Source: Methylocystis echinoides (GTDB lineage Bacteria > Pseudomonadota > Alphaproteobacteria > Rhizobiales > Beijerinckiaceae). From it: a stretch of 64,000 nucleotides of DNA. Numbering within the stretch: the stretch's first letter is position 1; each line of letters begins with the position of its first letter. The stretch is taken from assembly GCF_040687965.1 (NCBI RefSeq), contig NZ_CP156084.1, positions 820,501 to 884,500 of the forward strand, given 5' to 3'. The translations under genes and the position numbers were made by a program. Under the pieces are notes generated by a model that worked only from the letters and a program-made list of their open reading frames with translations, did no database searches and was not told the origin of the DNA. Below are positions 32,882-41,828 of this stretch, piece after piece.

Positions 32882-35203
32882 TTGTCCGATCTGGAAGATT
32901 ACACGCCGCGCGACGGGGGTCTCGCCGCCCGGGCCGCAGCGGCGGCGCAGCGGCCGCGCTATCTCGACGGATTGAACCCCGAGCAGCGCGCGGCGGTCGA
33001 GACGCTCGACGGACCGGTGCTGGTTCTCGCCGGCGCCGGCACCGGCAAGACGCGCGCGCTCACCACGCGCATCGCCCATATCCTCGCGCTCGGCAAGGCG
33101 CGCGCCTATGAGATCCTCGCCGTCACCTTCACCAACAAGGCCGCGCGCGAAATGCGCGAGCGCGTCGAAATGCTCGTCGGCGAGGGCGCGCAGGCGATGC
33201 AATGGCTCGGCACCTTTCACGCGATCAGCGCCAAGATCATGCGCCGCCACGCCGAGCTCGTCGGGCTCAAGCCCAATTTCACCATCCTCGACACGGACGA
33301 CCAGATCCGCCTCTTGAAGCAGGTGCTGCAGGCGGAAAACATCGACGACAAGCGCTGGCCGGCGCGCGCGCTCGCCATGCGCATCGACGGCTGGAAGAAC
33401 CGCGGCCTTCTGCCGAACCAGGTGCCGGCCGGCGACGCCGAGAGTTTCGCCAATGGCAAGGGCGCGGCGCTTTACGCGCTCTATCAGGAACGCTTGAAAA
33501 TTCTCAACGCCGTCGACTTCGGCGACCTGCTGCTCGAGTCGCTCAGGCTCTTTCGCGAAAACCCCGACGTGCTCGCCGACTATCAGAAGCGCTTCAAATA
33601 TATCCTCGTCGACGAATATCAGGACACCAACACCGCGCAATATCTGTGGCTGCGGCTGATCTCGCAGGGGCGCCGCAACGTCTGCTGCGTGGGCGACGAC
33701 GATCAGAGCGTCTATGGCTGGCGCGGCGCCGAAGTCGAAAACATCCTGCGTTTCGAACAGGACTTTCCCGGCGCCAAGATCGTGCGGCTCGAACGCAATT
33801 ACCGCTCCACGGGCCATATTCTCGCCGCCGCCTCGCATCTCATCGGACATAATGAGGGCCGCCTCGGCAAGACGCTGTTTACCGACGGCGAGGACGGCGA
33901 AAAGCCGACGCTCACCGGGGTCTGGGACAGCGAGGAGGAAGCGCGCGTCATCGGCGAAGACATCGAGCAATTGCAACGTCGCGACCATTCGCTCGAAGAG
34001 ATCGCCATTCTCGTGCGCGCCTCCTTTCAGATGCGGGAATTCGAAGAGCGTTTCGTCGAGATCGGCCTGCCCTATCGCATCATCGGGGGCCCGCGCTTCT
34101 ATGAGCGGGCGGAAATCCGCGACGCGCTCGCCTATCTGCGCTGCGTCGCGCAGCCTGCCGACGATCTCGCCTTCGAGCGCATCGTCAATACGCCCAAGCG
34201 CGGCCTGGGCGACGCGACGCTGCAATTGCTGCATGAATATGGCCGCCGCGAGCGCGTCCCTCTCATGCAGGCGGCGCGCGCGCTCGTCGAGACGGAGGAG
34301 CTGAAGGCGAAGCCGCGCGGCGCCCTGAAAAGCCTTATCGCCGACTTTGACCGCTGGCGCAGCCTCATCGACGCGAAGCCGCAAAATGAGCTCGCCGAAA
34401 TGGTGCTCGATGAGTCCGGCTATACGGAGATGTGGCGGCAGGACAAGACGCCGGAGGCCGCCGGCCGGCTCGAGAACCTCAAGGAACTCGTGCGCGCGAT
34501 GGAGCAGTTTCCCGACCTTGCGGGCTTCCTCGAGCATGTGTCGCTCGTGATGGAGGCGGAGGAAGGCAAGAGCCAGGAGCGCGTCTCGATCATGACGCTG
34601 CACGCCGCTAAGGGGCTCGAATTCGAGACGGTCTATCTGCCCGGCTGGGAGGAAGGTCTCTTTCCGCATCAGCGCTCGCTCGACGAGCAGGGCCGCGCGG
34701 GCCTCGAAGAGGAGCGGCGCCTCGCTTATGTCGGGCTCACGCGCGCGAAACGCCGCGCCAAAATCTTCTTCGCCAGCAACCGCCGCATTCGCGGCCTGTG
34801 GCAGCCGACCGTGCCGTCGCGCTTCGTCGACAATCTGCCGCCGACCCATGTCGAGGTGGTCGAAGCGCCGAGCGGTTCGCAATATGGCGGCTACGCCGTC
34901 TCGCGCTTCGCCAATCTCGACGTCTATGGCTCCGACTATTCGACGCCCGGCTGGAAACGCGCTCAGGCCGCCCGCACCGAGCCCGCCCGTGAGAAACCCG
35001 CGCGGGCCAAGCAGCCCGTGACGATCGACGGCGAAATTATCGCGCGCTCCTCGACGGCGTCACGCTATGGCGCGGGCTCGCGCGTGTTCCACCTGAAATT
35101 CGGCCCCGGCACGGTGGCGGCCGTCGACGGCAACAAATGCACCGTGGATTTCGACAAGGCCGGGCGGAAGATGGTGCTGGAGAGCTTTTTGCAGGCGGGG
35201 TGA
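32882..35203 (+). CDS. uvrD: UvrD/PcrA-family ATP-dependent DNA helicase
   Basis: A 773-residue superfamily 1 helicase. Walker A AGAGTGKT, TFTNKAAREMRERVE (motif Ia), VDEYQDTN (Walker B), GDDDQSVYGWRGA (motif III), LERNYRS and MTLHAAKGLEFETVYLPG (motifs IV-V) are all present. It unwinds 3' to 5' in nucleotide-excision and mismatch repair. No ATG is in frame nearby; the TTG at 32882 has GGGGAGA 6-12 nt ahead and gives SDLEDYTPRD. An upstream TTG at 32855 would add nine residues. The C-terminal tail holds a Tudor-like FHLKFGPGTVAAVDG segment. Confidence 0.93.
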   Translation: MSDLEDYTPRDGGLAARAAAAAQRPRYLDGLNPEQRAAVETLDGPVLVLAGAGTGKTRALTTRIAHILALGKARAYEILAVTFTNKAAREMRERVEMLVGEGAQAMQWLGTFHAISAKIMRRHAELVGLKPNFTILDTDDQIRLLKQVLQAENIDDKRWPARALAMRIDGWKNRGLLPNQVPAGDAESFANGKGAALYALYQERLKILNAVDFGDLLLESLRLFRENPDVLADYQKRFKYILVDEYQDTNTAQYLWLRLISQGRRNVCCVGDDDQSVYGWRGAEVENILRFEQDFPGAKIVRLERNYRSTGHILAAASHLIGHNEGRLGKTLFTDGEDGEKPTLTGVWDSEEEARVIGEDIEQLQRRDHSLEEIAILVRASFQMREFEERFVEIGLPYRIIGGPRFYERAEIRDALAYLRCVAQPADDLAFERIVNTPKRGLGDATLQLLHEYGRRERVPLMQAARALVETEELKAKPRGALKSLIADFDRWRSLIDAKPQNELAEMVLDESGYTEMWRQDKTPEAAGRLENLKELVRAMEQFPDLAGFLEHVSLVMEAEEGKSQERVSIMTLHAAKGLEFETVYLPGWEEGLFPHQRSLDEQGRAGLEEERRLAYVGLTRAKRRAKIFFASNRRIRGLWQPTVPSRFVDNLPPTHVEVVEAPSGSQYGGYAVSRFANLDVYGSDYSTPGWKRAQAARTEPAREKPARAKQPVTIDGEIIARSSTASRYGAGSRVFHLKFGPGTVAAVDGNKCTVDFDKAGRKMVLESFLQAG

Positions 35204-35266
35204 GGGATCACTTGAGCGGCCGCTTTTGCGACGATCTGCGGACAGACGCCGCGGCTCGAAACCGCC

Positions 35267-35286
35267 TCGTACGCGATGGTATACGA
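35267..35286. promoter_or_regulatory. Possible inverted-repeat operator before hicA
   Basis: TCGTA and TACGA are inverted repeats separated by 10 nt, 32 nt upstream of the hicA start. HicB antitoxins bind such sites in their own promoters. The half-sites are only five bases long, so this may be chance. Confidence 0.3.
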
Positions 35287-35317
35287 ATAGGCGCTGAGCA
35301 AACCGTCAAGGCGCCGC

Positions 35318-35512
35318 ATGTTCACGAACAGCCGAGATATCAAACGCCGCCTCGAAAAAGAAGGCTGGGTTCTCACCCGCGTGACCGGCTCGCACCATGT
35401 CTTCCGCAATCCGAAGACCGGCGCCATAATCCCCTTGCCTCATCCGAAGAAAGACCTTGGTTCCGGTCTGGTCTGGACAATCTACAAAGCGGCAGGGTGG
35501 CCGAAGGATTGA
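35318..35512 (+). CDS. hicA: HicA toxin (mRNA interferase family)
   Basis: A 64-residue HicA-type protein: SRDIKRRLEKEGWVLTRVTGSHHVFRNP, with the conserved GSHHVFRN where the His is catalytic in known HicA toxins, followed by LPHPKKDLGSGLVWTIYKAAG. Such proteins cleave mRNA in ribosome-independent fashion. It precedes hicB with a 7-nt gap, the usual toxin-first order. Confidence 0.9.
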   Translation: MFTNSRDIKRRLEKEGWVLTRVTGSHHVFRNPKTGAIIPLPHPKKDLGSGLVWTIYKAAGWPKD

Positions 35513-35519
35513 TGCGCGC

Positions 35520-35804
35520 ATGACCTACTACGTCGCCATCGTCGAAGAAGAAGAAGGAAAGGCTGTCGGCGTCTGGTTTCCCGATCTTCCGGGCTGCGTC
35601 TCGGCAGGCGACACTGTAGATGAGGCCATGACCAACGCCGCTGAGGCGCTGGCGCTATGGATCGATGTTGCTGAAGAAAGCGGCCGGCCTATCCCGGCGC
35701 CGCGAACCCTCACGGAGCTTAAGCGCGTTCCGGAGGTCGCGGAGGACCTTGTCCGCTACATGGTGGCTCTGATTCCCTTCCGACCCTTACGTCACGCCGC
35801 CTGA
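35520..35804 (+). CDS. hicB: HicB antitoxin
   Basis: A 94-residue HicB-fold antitoxin, MTYYVAIVEEEEGKAVGVWFPDLPGCVSAGDTVDEAMTNAAEAL. The VWFPDLPGC segment is the RNase H-like HicB core that masks HicA. The C-terminus is short and carries no clear ribbon-helix-helix, so operator binding, if any, must use another part or a different mode. Confidence 0.88.
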   Translation: MTYYVAIVEEEEGKAVGVWFPDLPGCVSAGDTVDEAMTNAAEALALWIDVAEESGRPIPAPRTLTELKRVPEVAEDLVRYMVALIPFRPLRHAA

Positions 35805-36047
35805 CGTTCCTCCTTGCCCCACGCCCACCGCGATGGCGAACGCCGTCGCCGCCATGCTGTTGCAGGCGCGCCACAGTCGTTGAAATTCTTCACGCAGCCG
35901 CCCAGGCTGGGCGGGGCGCGATTCCCACCGAGACGGCCGCGCGGTAGTTTTTTTGGGCGAAGGGCTCGCGCGCCGGCGGCCACCGCGCCATATCCTTGAC
36001 AGTATTAGACGATAGCGCGCCTGCGTCGCTTTGTTCCGAGGGCAGCC

Positions 36048-37637
36048 ATGGAGGCTCTTTCGTTTCTCGCCCGGTTCGGCCTTTCCGGCGTCGCGCTCGC
36101 GGCGGCGCTCGGCTGCGCTCAGGCTGCGCCTTACCGTCCCGAACTTTTCGCGCCGCCCGCCGCCGTTGCGCTCATTGCGCTCGAGAAGGCGCCGACCGTC
36201 GCGCCGCTCGACTTCGACGCCCTGTCGCTTCCCGCCGACGAGACGTCGCCTGTTGTCGCTCTTACCGCCGCTCGGCTGCGCGTGACGCCCGCGGCGCCGG
36301 ACGAACTGGACCTCGCCCTGAGCCTTCTGCCCGACAATCAGCGGGAACTCGCGCTGGCGCTGTCAGACTGGACCGCCGCGCCCGACGTCGCCCGAGACGC
36401 CGCGCGCCGCGCCTTGCGCGCCAAGCTCGCACGCGCCTATGCGGCGCGCCAATTCGCGCCCTTCTGGATGGACGAAACGGGCTGGCGCGAGGCCGCCGAC
36501 CCCGCCATCACGCGCCTGCGCGCGGCGAGCGAGGATGGGCTCGAGCTGCGCGGCGTCTCGATCCCCTCCGCGCAGAACGCCGCCAGCGTCGCCGAGGAAT
36601 TGGCGCTCTCCGAAGCGGTCGCCCTCTACGCCTATCAGGCGCGCGGCGGCCGGCTCGAGCCCGGCCAACTCTCCCGCCTGATCGGCGCGAAGCCGACGCT
36701 GCCAGATCCCGCCGCGGCGGTTGCAGAGGTCGCCGCCGCCGGCGCGCGCGCGGGCGAAACCTTGCAGAGCTTCAATCCGCCCCACTACGGCTATCAGCAA
36801 CTGCGCGAGAAACTCGTGGAGCTGCGCACGCATCGCGCCGGCCTGCCGGAACTCGACGACCGCCTCGCCGCCGCCGAGGCCGGCCTGTCCGACGCCCTGC
36901 CGCCCGCCAAGGCGAAGCGCCATCGCCCGCAGACGCCCGCGTCGACGTCGCAACTCGAGGCCGAGATCATCGCCAATATGGAGCGCTGGCGCTGGCTGCC
37001 GCGCGACATGGGCGAAGAGCGCATCGAGGTGAACATCCCCGATTTCGAACTCGCGGTCATTCGCAACGGCGAAGTGACGCATCGCACCCGCGTCATCGTC
37101 GGCAAGGAGCAGACGCCGACGCCGATCTTCTCCGACGAGATGGTCGAGATCATCGTCAATCCGTCCTGGTATGTCCCGCAGTCCATCATCCAGAAGGAAT
37201 GGCATGGCGGCGTCGGCGCGGGCTACGAGGTCTCTTACCGCAACGGCCAGATGGTCGTGCGCCAGCCGCCGGGCGAGAAGAACGCGCTCGGCCGGGTGAA
37301 ATTCGTCTTCCCCAACGACTATGCGGTCTACATGCACGACACGCCGTCGCGCGGACTCTTCGCCCAGACGCATCGCGCCTTCAGCCACGGCTGCATGCGC
37401 GTCGATCAGCCTTTCGCGCTGGCCGAAGCCGTGCTTGGCCCCAAGAGCGGCTGGTCGGAAGAGCGGGTGAAGCGGCTCGTCGGCGCAAGCGAGCGCTACA
37501 TCAATCTCGCGAAGCCGCTGCCGGTGCACATCGAATATTTCACGGCTTACGTCGACGAGGCGGGCCGGCTGGTGCAGCGGCCGGACCTCTACGGCTATTC
37601 GGCGCGGGTGCGGAAGGCGCTGGGGTTCGCCGGTTAA
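36048..37637 (+). CDS. L,D-transpeptidase, YcbB/YkuD type
   Basis: A 529-residue periplasmic enzyme. A signal peptide (LSGVALAAALGCAQA) is followed by a helical N-terminal region (PDNQRELALALSDW, FAPFWMDETGWREA) and a linker, then the YkuD domain with ANMERWRWLP, VNIPDFELAVI, IVNPSWYVP and the catalytic HRAFSHGCMRV, nucleophile Cys449. It forms 3-3 crosslinks in peptidoglycan or attaches proteins. The preceding 243 nt (35805-36047) contain no gene I can recognise; a TTGACA lies at 35996 without a clear -10. Confidence 0.92.
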   Translation: MEALSFLARFGLSGVALAAALGCAQAAPYRPELFAPPAAVALIALEKAPTVAPLDFDALSLPADETSPVVALTAARLRVTPAAPDELDLALSLLPDNQRELALALSDWTAAPDVARDAARRALRAKLARAYAARQFAPFWMDETGWREAADPAITRLRAASEDGLELRGVSIPSAQNAASVAEELALSEAVALYAYQARGGRLEPGQLSRLIGAKPTLPDPAAAVAEVAAAGARAGETLQSFNPPHYGYQQLREKLVELRTHRAGLPELDDRLAAAEAGLSDALPPAKAKRHRPQTPASTSQLEAEIIANMERWRWLPRDMGEERIEVNIPDFELAVIRNGEVTHRTRVIVGKEQTPTPIFSDEMVEIIVNPSWYVPQSIIQKEWHGGVGAGYEVSYRNGQMVVRQPPGEKNALGRVKFVFPNDYAVYMHDTPSRGLFAQTHRAFSHGCMRVDQPFALAEAVLGPKSGWSEERVKRLVGASERYINLAKPLPVHIEYFTAYVDEAGRLVQRPDLYGYSARVRKALGFAG

Positions 37638-37710
37638 TGGCCTGTCGCCGCTTCCCGGCGCCCTGGCCTGCAAGAGAAAACGTCGAAGGCGATCCCCGCC
37701 CTCGCCGCAG

Positions 37711-37765
37711 TCCCATCCCTCCCCTTTACGGGGAGGGTGGTCCCGCGGAGCGGGACCGGGTGGGG
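37711..37765 (+). repeat. Intergenic double-hairpin element (family R2, copy 1)
   Basis: The element reads: CCCTCCCC TTTAC GGGGAGGG as the first stem, then a separate stem TCCCGC GGA GCGGGA, then CCGGGTGGGG. The same layout recurs at 49490 (inverted) and 49611, with a different second stem each time. It lies between the convergent L,D-transpeptidase and methyltransferase genes. Confidence 0.8.
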
Positions 37766-37778
37766 TTCGAGCGCGCGC

Positions 37779-38438
37779 TCAGCGCCGCCCCGAAAACAAA
37801 GCCGCGCAGCCGACGACGACGACCTTTACATCCGTAAAGCGTTTGCCGAGTTCGCGCCGCAGCGTAGCCAGATCGTCGCGCGTATTGGAGAAGACCCCGT
37901 CCGAATTGTAATAGGCCATGAGCCAGCGCGCCGCCGCGCTGCGCTCGACGCCGCCCTGCAAGAGCGTGGAGCCGAAAATCACGGCGCCGGGGTTCATCAA
38001 AGGCGCGAGGAAATCGAAGGCGCAGGCCTTGGCCGCCATGTCGCCCGGCAGGCAATGCAGCAGATAATTGACGCCGACCGAGTCGAAGGGCGCGCCCTCG
38101 AAGGGGATCGGCTCCAACACATTGCGGACATGGGTTTCAGGCTTGTAGCGCGCGATGCGCTTCGCCGCGAAGGCGAGCGAATGGGGGTTCAAATCCATGA
38201 GCGCGACGCGCGGATCGGCCGCGGGAAAACGGCAATTGTCGAGGTAATAGCCGCTGCCGACGCCGACATCGAGGTGATTGGCCGTGACATGCCGGTCGTA
38301 ATGGGCGAGCAGACGCGGCGTCGGGCATTTCCAGATCCAGCGGTTCGAAATCCACAGCACGCGCAGATCGTAAAGGTTCAGCATCCCCGGCGTGTAGATC
38401 GCCTGCCCGGCCGCGATCTCCTCAGGCGTGAAGGACAT
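37779..38438 (-). CDS. Class I SAM-dependent methyltransferase
   Basis: A 219-residue methyltransferase. The SAM motif is LDVGVGSGYYLDN near residue 57, with an acidic residue ahead of PRVALMDLNPHSL and HCLPGDMAAKA further on. The C-terminus ends FTDVKVVVVGCAALFSGRR. Substrate unknown; the fold resembles ubiquinone/menaquinone-type methyltransferases but lacks a specific signature. Its start lies about 110 nt from the divergently transcribed ABC-F gene. Confidence 0.85.
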   Translation of the reverse strand: MSFTPEEIAAGQAIYTPGMLNLYDLRVLWISNRWIWKCPTPRLLAHYDRHVTANHLDVGVGSGYYLDNCRFPAADPRVALMDLNPHSLAFAAKRIARYKPETHVRNVLEPIPFEGAPFDSVGVNYLLHCLPGDMAAKACAFDFLAPLMNPGAVIFGSTLLQGGVERSAAARWLMAYYNSDGVFSNTRDDLATLRRELGKRFTDVKVVVVGCAALFSGRR

Positions 38439-38550
38439 GTCTGTTCCTCGGTCTATTCCTCGGGGATTGGCGCGCGAGGGGTGGCAAAGCGCGCCGGGCC
38501 GTGGAAAAAGGCTTCAATCCGAAAAAGACACGAGACCTGGCACCCGCGCA

Positions 38551-40365
38551 ATGGCCCCGCCTCCCCTTCTCGCCCTGCAGGGCGTCACGCTCACCCTCGG
38601 CGGCAAGCCGCTTTTGGACGGAGCCGATCTCTCCGTCGCCCCCGGCGCGCGCATCTGCCTTGTCGGGCGCAACGGCTCCGGCAAGTCGACCCTCTTGAAG
38701 ATCGCCGCCGGCGAGATCGAGGCCGACGCGGGCGTGCGGTTCCTTCAGCCCGGCGCCTCCTTGCGCTACCTGCTGCAGGAGCCGGATTTCTCGGGCTTTG
38801 CGACGGTCGCCGCCTATGTCGAGGCGGGGCTCGGTCCGCTCGACGACCCGCATGTCGCCAAGACCCTGCTCGCCGAACTGGGGCTGACCGGGGACGAGGA
38901 CCCCTCGACGCTTTCGGGCGGCGAGGGGCGGCGCGCGGCGCTGGCGCGCGTGCTGGCGCCGGAGCCCGATATTCTGCTGCTCGACGAGCCGACGAACCAT
39001 CTCGATCTTCCCACGATCCTCTGGCTCGAAGAGCGTCTCGACGCGCTGCGCTCGGCGATGGTGATCATCAGCCATGACCGCCGCTTTCTTCAGGATCTGA
39101 CGCGCGAGACGGTGTGGATCGACCGCGGCCGCGCGCGGCATCTCTCGCGCGGCTTTGCGGAATTCGAGGCCTGGCGCGACCGCGAACTCGAGGAGGAGGA
39201 GAAGCAGGCTCATAAGCTCGAGCGCAAGATCGTCAATGAAGAGCACTGGCTGCGCCATGGCGTCTCCGGCCGGCGCAAACGCAATATGAAGCGGCTCGCC
39301 GGGCTGCAGGCGCTGCGCGTCGAGCGGCGCAACCGCGTCATGCCGACGGGCGACGTCAAGCTCGAAGCCAGCGAAGCGCAGCTTTCCGGCAAGCTGGTCA
39401 TCGAGGCGGTCAAATTACGCAAGAGCTATGGCGAGCGCGCAATTGTGGAGAACTTCACCACCCGCGTCCTGCGCGGCGACCGGCTGGGCGTCGTCGGCGC
39501 GAATGGCGCGGGCAAGACGACGCTCATCAATCTCCTGACCGGAACCCTGGCGCCCGATGCCGGCAAGCTCAAACTCGGCGCCGGACTGGAAATGGCGACG
39601 CTCGATCAAAGCCGCGCCAGCCTCAAGCCGGAGACGACATTGCAGGACGCGCTCACCGGCGGCGGCTCCGATATGGTCGAGATCAATGGCGAGCGGCGCC
39701 ATGTCGTCGGCTATATGAAGGACTTTCTGTTCAAGCCGGAGCAGGCGCGCACGCCGATCGGCAAGCTTTCGGGCGGCGAGCGCGGCCGTCTCATGCTCGC
39801 CCGCGCCCTGGCCAAGCCCTCCAATCTTCTCGTCCTCGACGAGCCGACGAACGACCTCGACCTCGAAACGCTCGACCTCCTCGAAGAAATGCTCGCCGAT
39901 TACCCCGGCACGCTGATCGTCGTGTCGCACGACCGCGATTTTCTCGACCGGGTCGCGACGAGCGTGCTGGTGAGCGAGGGCGACGGCCGCTGGCTCGAAT
40001 ATGCCGGCGGCTACAGCGACATGGTCGCGCAGCGCGGGCGCGGCGTCGAGGCGCGCGGCGGCGGCCCACGCGAGGCCCCGAAAGAGAAAGCGCCAAGGGA
40101 AAAGCCCGCCGAGCGGCAGCCGGTCAAGGCGAAACTCTCCTTCAAGGAGCAGCATGCGCTGGCGACGCTGCCGGCAAAGATGGAAGAGCTGCGCGCCAAG
40201 CGCGCCAAGCTGCAGGCCCTTCTCGACGACCCGGAGCTCTACGCCAAGGACCCCGCCAGATTCGCCAAGGCGAGCGAAATGTTTTCCGGGGTCGAAGCGG
40301 ATCTTTCCGCCGCCGAAGAAGAGTGGCTGGAGCTCGAGATCAAGCGCGAGGACATCGAAGGCTGA
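38551..40365 (+). CDS. ABC-F ATPase (Uup/EttA family)
   Basis: A 604-residue protein with two ABC domains and no membrane part. Walker A motifs are GRNGSGKS and GANGAGKT; signatures LSGGEGRRAALARVL and LSGGERGRLMLARAL; Walker B LLLDEPTNHLDL and LVLDEPTNDLDL. The C-terminal KEQHALATLPAKMEELRAKR coiled coil is the Uup-type DNA/ribosome-binding tail. ABC-F proteins act on stalled ribosomes; Uup also affects DNA transposition. The ATG at 38551 begins just before the first domain; the longer frame to 38428 is a shadow of the divergent neighbour. Confidence 0.93.
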   Translation: MAPPPLLALQGVTLTLGGKPLLDGADLSVAPGARICLVGRNGSGKSTLLKIAAGEIEADAGVRFLQPGASLRYLLQEPDFSGFATVAAYVEAGLGPLDDPHVAKTLLAELGLTGDEDPSTLSGGEGRRAALARVLAPEPDILLLDEPTNHLDLPTILWLEERLDALRSAMVIISHDRRFLQDLTRETVWIDRGRARHLSRGFAEFEAWRDRELEEEEKQAHKLERKIVNEEHWLRHGVSGRRKRNMKRLAGLQALRVERRNRVMPTGDVKLEASEAQLSGKLVIEAVKLRKSYGERAIVENFTTRVLRGDRLGVVGANGAGKTTLINLLTGTLAPDAGKLKLGAGLEMATLDQSRASLKPETTLQDALTGGGSDMVEINGERRHVVGYMKDFLFKPEQARTPIGKLSGGERGRLMLARALAKPSNLLVLDEPTNDLDLETLDLLEEMLADYPGTLIVVSHDRDFLDRVATSVLVSEGDGRWLEYAGGYSDMVAQRGRGVEARGGGPREAPKEKAPREKPAERQPVKAKLSFKEQHALATLPAKMEELRAKRAKLQALLDDPELYAKDPARFAKASEMFSGVEADLSAAEEEWLELEIKREDIEG

Positions 40366-40454
40366 GACCGGAGACACGACGCTAGAGCGGTTGCCTGCGC
40401 TCGGCGCGCCTGTCATTTTGGCGTCTTGGCTCGACGAAATGCAGGAGCAGAAGA

Positions 40455-40706
40455 ATGGGCCGGGGCGGACTTATCCTTGCTTTCCTGTTCCTGGGCGCCG
40501 CCCTGGCGACGGCGCAGGAAAAGCCCAAGGACATCATCGCCGCGCATGTGCGGCTGCAAGGCTACCCCTGCGACGCGCCGATAAGCGCCCGGCGCGACAC
40601 CGCCGCCTCGCGGCCGGACGAATCGGCGTGGGTGCTCGTCTGCAAGAACGCACGCTACAGGGTGCGCCTCGTGCCTCATCTAGCCGATATCATCGAACCC
40701 TTGTGA
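40455..40706 (+). CDS. Small secreted hypothetical protein
   Basis: An 83-residue protein with a signal peptide (MGRGGLILAFLFLGAALATAQEK). The mature chain has two Cys (GYPCDAP and LVCKNARYRV), which could form a disulfide. AGGAG lies just upstream of the ATG. Its last 17 nt overlap convergently with the minus-strand gene at 40690. Function not recognised. Confidence 0.7.
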   Translation: MGRGGLILAFLFLGAALATAQEKPKDIIAAHVRLQGYPCDAPISARRDTAASRPDESAWVLVCKNARYRVRLVPHLADIIEPL

Positions 40707-40950
40707 CCGACGGAGCCGGCCGCGCCGCCATCGCGCGCGCCAGCACGAAAACCCGCAGCGCCGATGAGAGATTCGCCTCGCCCCGCGACGCGTCGACCCG
40801 GGCGACGAGGGCGGCGAGGGAGACGCCCTCGTCGGTCGCGATCTCTTTCAGCGCAAGCCAGAACGCGTCCTCGAGCGAGACGCTGGTGCGATGCCCGGCA
40901 ATGACGATGGAATGTTTGACGACTCGGCCCGAACCGGGGAGGTCGCTCAC
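40690..40950 (-). CDS. Ribbon-helix-helix domain protein
   Basis: An 86-residue protein: VVKHSIVIAGHRTSVSLEDAFWLALKEIATDEGVSLAALVARVD is a ribbon-helix-helix DNA-binding fold, with RTSVSLED as the strand-to-helix turn. It starts at a GTG that overlaps the stop of the DUF4169 gene (GTGA). Likely a small transcription regulator; target unknown. Part of a three-gene minus-strand set with DUF4169 and sspB. Confidence 0.82.
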   Translation of the reverse strand: MSDLPGSGRVVKHSIVIAGHRTSVSLEDAFWLALKEIATDEGVSLAALVARVDASRGEANLSSALRVFVLARAMAARPAPSVTRVR

Positions 40951-41138
40951 GCCGGCTCTTCTCCGGTCTCGCGCCTATGCGCGTCGAGCCTCCGCGTCTC
41001 CAGCCGCGTTTGCGCAGAGCTCAGCGCACGCTCCGCCTTGCTGCGTCCGAAGGCGATGCGATTCTCCTGCCCCTGCGCGTCTTTCTCGCGCCGGGCGCGG
41101 TCCTTGCGGGCGCGACGCAGATTGACGATCTCGCCCAT
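40947..41138 (-). CDS. DUF4169 family protein
   Basis: A 63-residue strongly basic protein starting MGEIVNLRRARKDRARR, matching DUF4169. The function is unknown. The start overlaps the sspB stop by one nucleotide, and its stop overlaps the next gene's GTG, so translation of the three genes is coupled. Confidence 0.85.
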   Translation of the reverse strand: MGEIVNLRRARKDRARREKDAQGQENRIAFGRSKAERALSSAQTRLETRRLDAHRRETGEEPA

Positions 41139-41731
41139 CAGGTCTTTTTGCGAAAAGCGTCGATGGAGACGACTTTTGCGTCGCCCTCTCCGTCGGATTC
41201 CCCAACTGGCGGCTCGGCCTTCTGCGGCGTCCTGGGCTTCTCGGGCGCAGGTTTCTCTGCCTTGGCGGGCGTTGGTTTGGCTTCCGCCTTCTCGTCCCCG
41301 GCCCGCGCGCTCACCAGGCTCGGGCGCGGCGGCGCGGTTTCCTCTTCATCTTCGTCCTCCACCTCCTCGAGGTCGGCTGTCTCGAAGCGCAGTCCGAACT
41401 CGACCGAGGGGTCGTAGAAGCCGGTGATGGCCGCGTAAGGGATATAGAGATGCTCGGGGATCGAGCGGAACGATAGCGTGACGCCGAAGCCGTCGTCTTC
41501 GACGGCGAGGTTGGAGTATTGGTGCTGCAGGATGATGGTCAGCTCCTGCGGCCATTGCTCGGCGAGGCGGCGGGAAATCTGCACGCCCGGGGCGTCGGTG
41601 CGAAAGCTGATGGTGAAGTGATGGTCGCCGGGGAGATAGCCGTTCTCCGCGACGTCTCCCAAAACCTTGCGCACCACGCCGCGCATAGCGTCCTGAACGA
41701 GAAGGTCGTAACGAATAAGATCGGTCGCCAT
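41138..41731 (-). CDS. sspB: SspB-family ClpXP adaptor
   Basis: A 197-residue protein. The N-terminal domain RYDLLVQDAMRGVVRKVLGDVAENG, YLPGDHHFTISFRTDAPGVQISRRL and FGVTLSFRSIPEHLYIPYAAITGFYDPSVEFG is the SspB fold that binds ssrA-tagged peptides. A long acidic/Pro-rich linker and a short C-terminal helix (KVVSIDAFRKK), the ClpX-docking tail, follow. It is transcribed just downstream of the tmRNA gene on the same strand. Confidence 0.95.
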   Translation of the reverse strand: MATDLIRYDLLVQDAMRGVVRKVLGDVAENGYLPGDHHFTISFRTDAPGVQISRRLAEQWPQELTIILQHQYSNLAVEDDGFGVTLSFRSIPEHLYIPYAAITGFYDPSVEFGLRFETADLEEVEDEDEEETAPPRPSLVSARAGDEKAEAKPTPAKAEKPAPEKPRTPQKAEPPVGESDGEGDAKVVSIDAFRKKT

Positions 41732-41789
41732 GCGCTTGTCCCTGGAGCCCGATGTCGGGCCCCGCCCCGCCCTGCCCCCGGGAGACGGG

Positions 41790-41828
41790 AAAAAATGAAA
41801 GTGGAGGCTTCTGTTGCCAGGCGCCTCC
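41790..41828 (-). terminator. Terminator of the tmRNA gene
   Basis: On the minus strand GGAGGC pairs with GCCTCC (+ 41823-41828 and 41803-41808) around a 14-nt loop, followed by ACTTTCATTTTTT. It lies at the end of the tmRNA coding piece and upstream of sspB. Confidence 0.65.

Noticed and set aside
35805-36047. An extra gene between hicB and the L,D-transpeptidase
   Set aside because: The short frames there lack ribosome sites and family motifs; I see only a TTGACA-like box without a clear -10.
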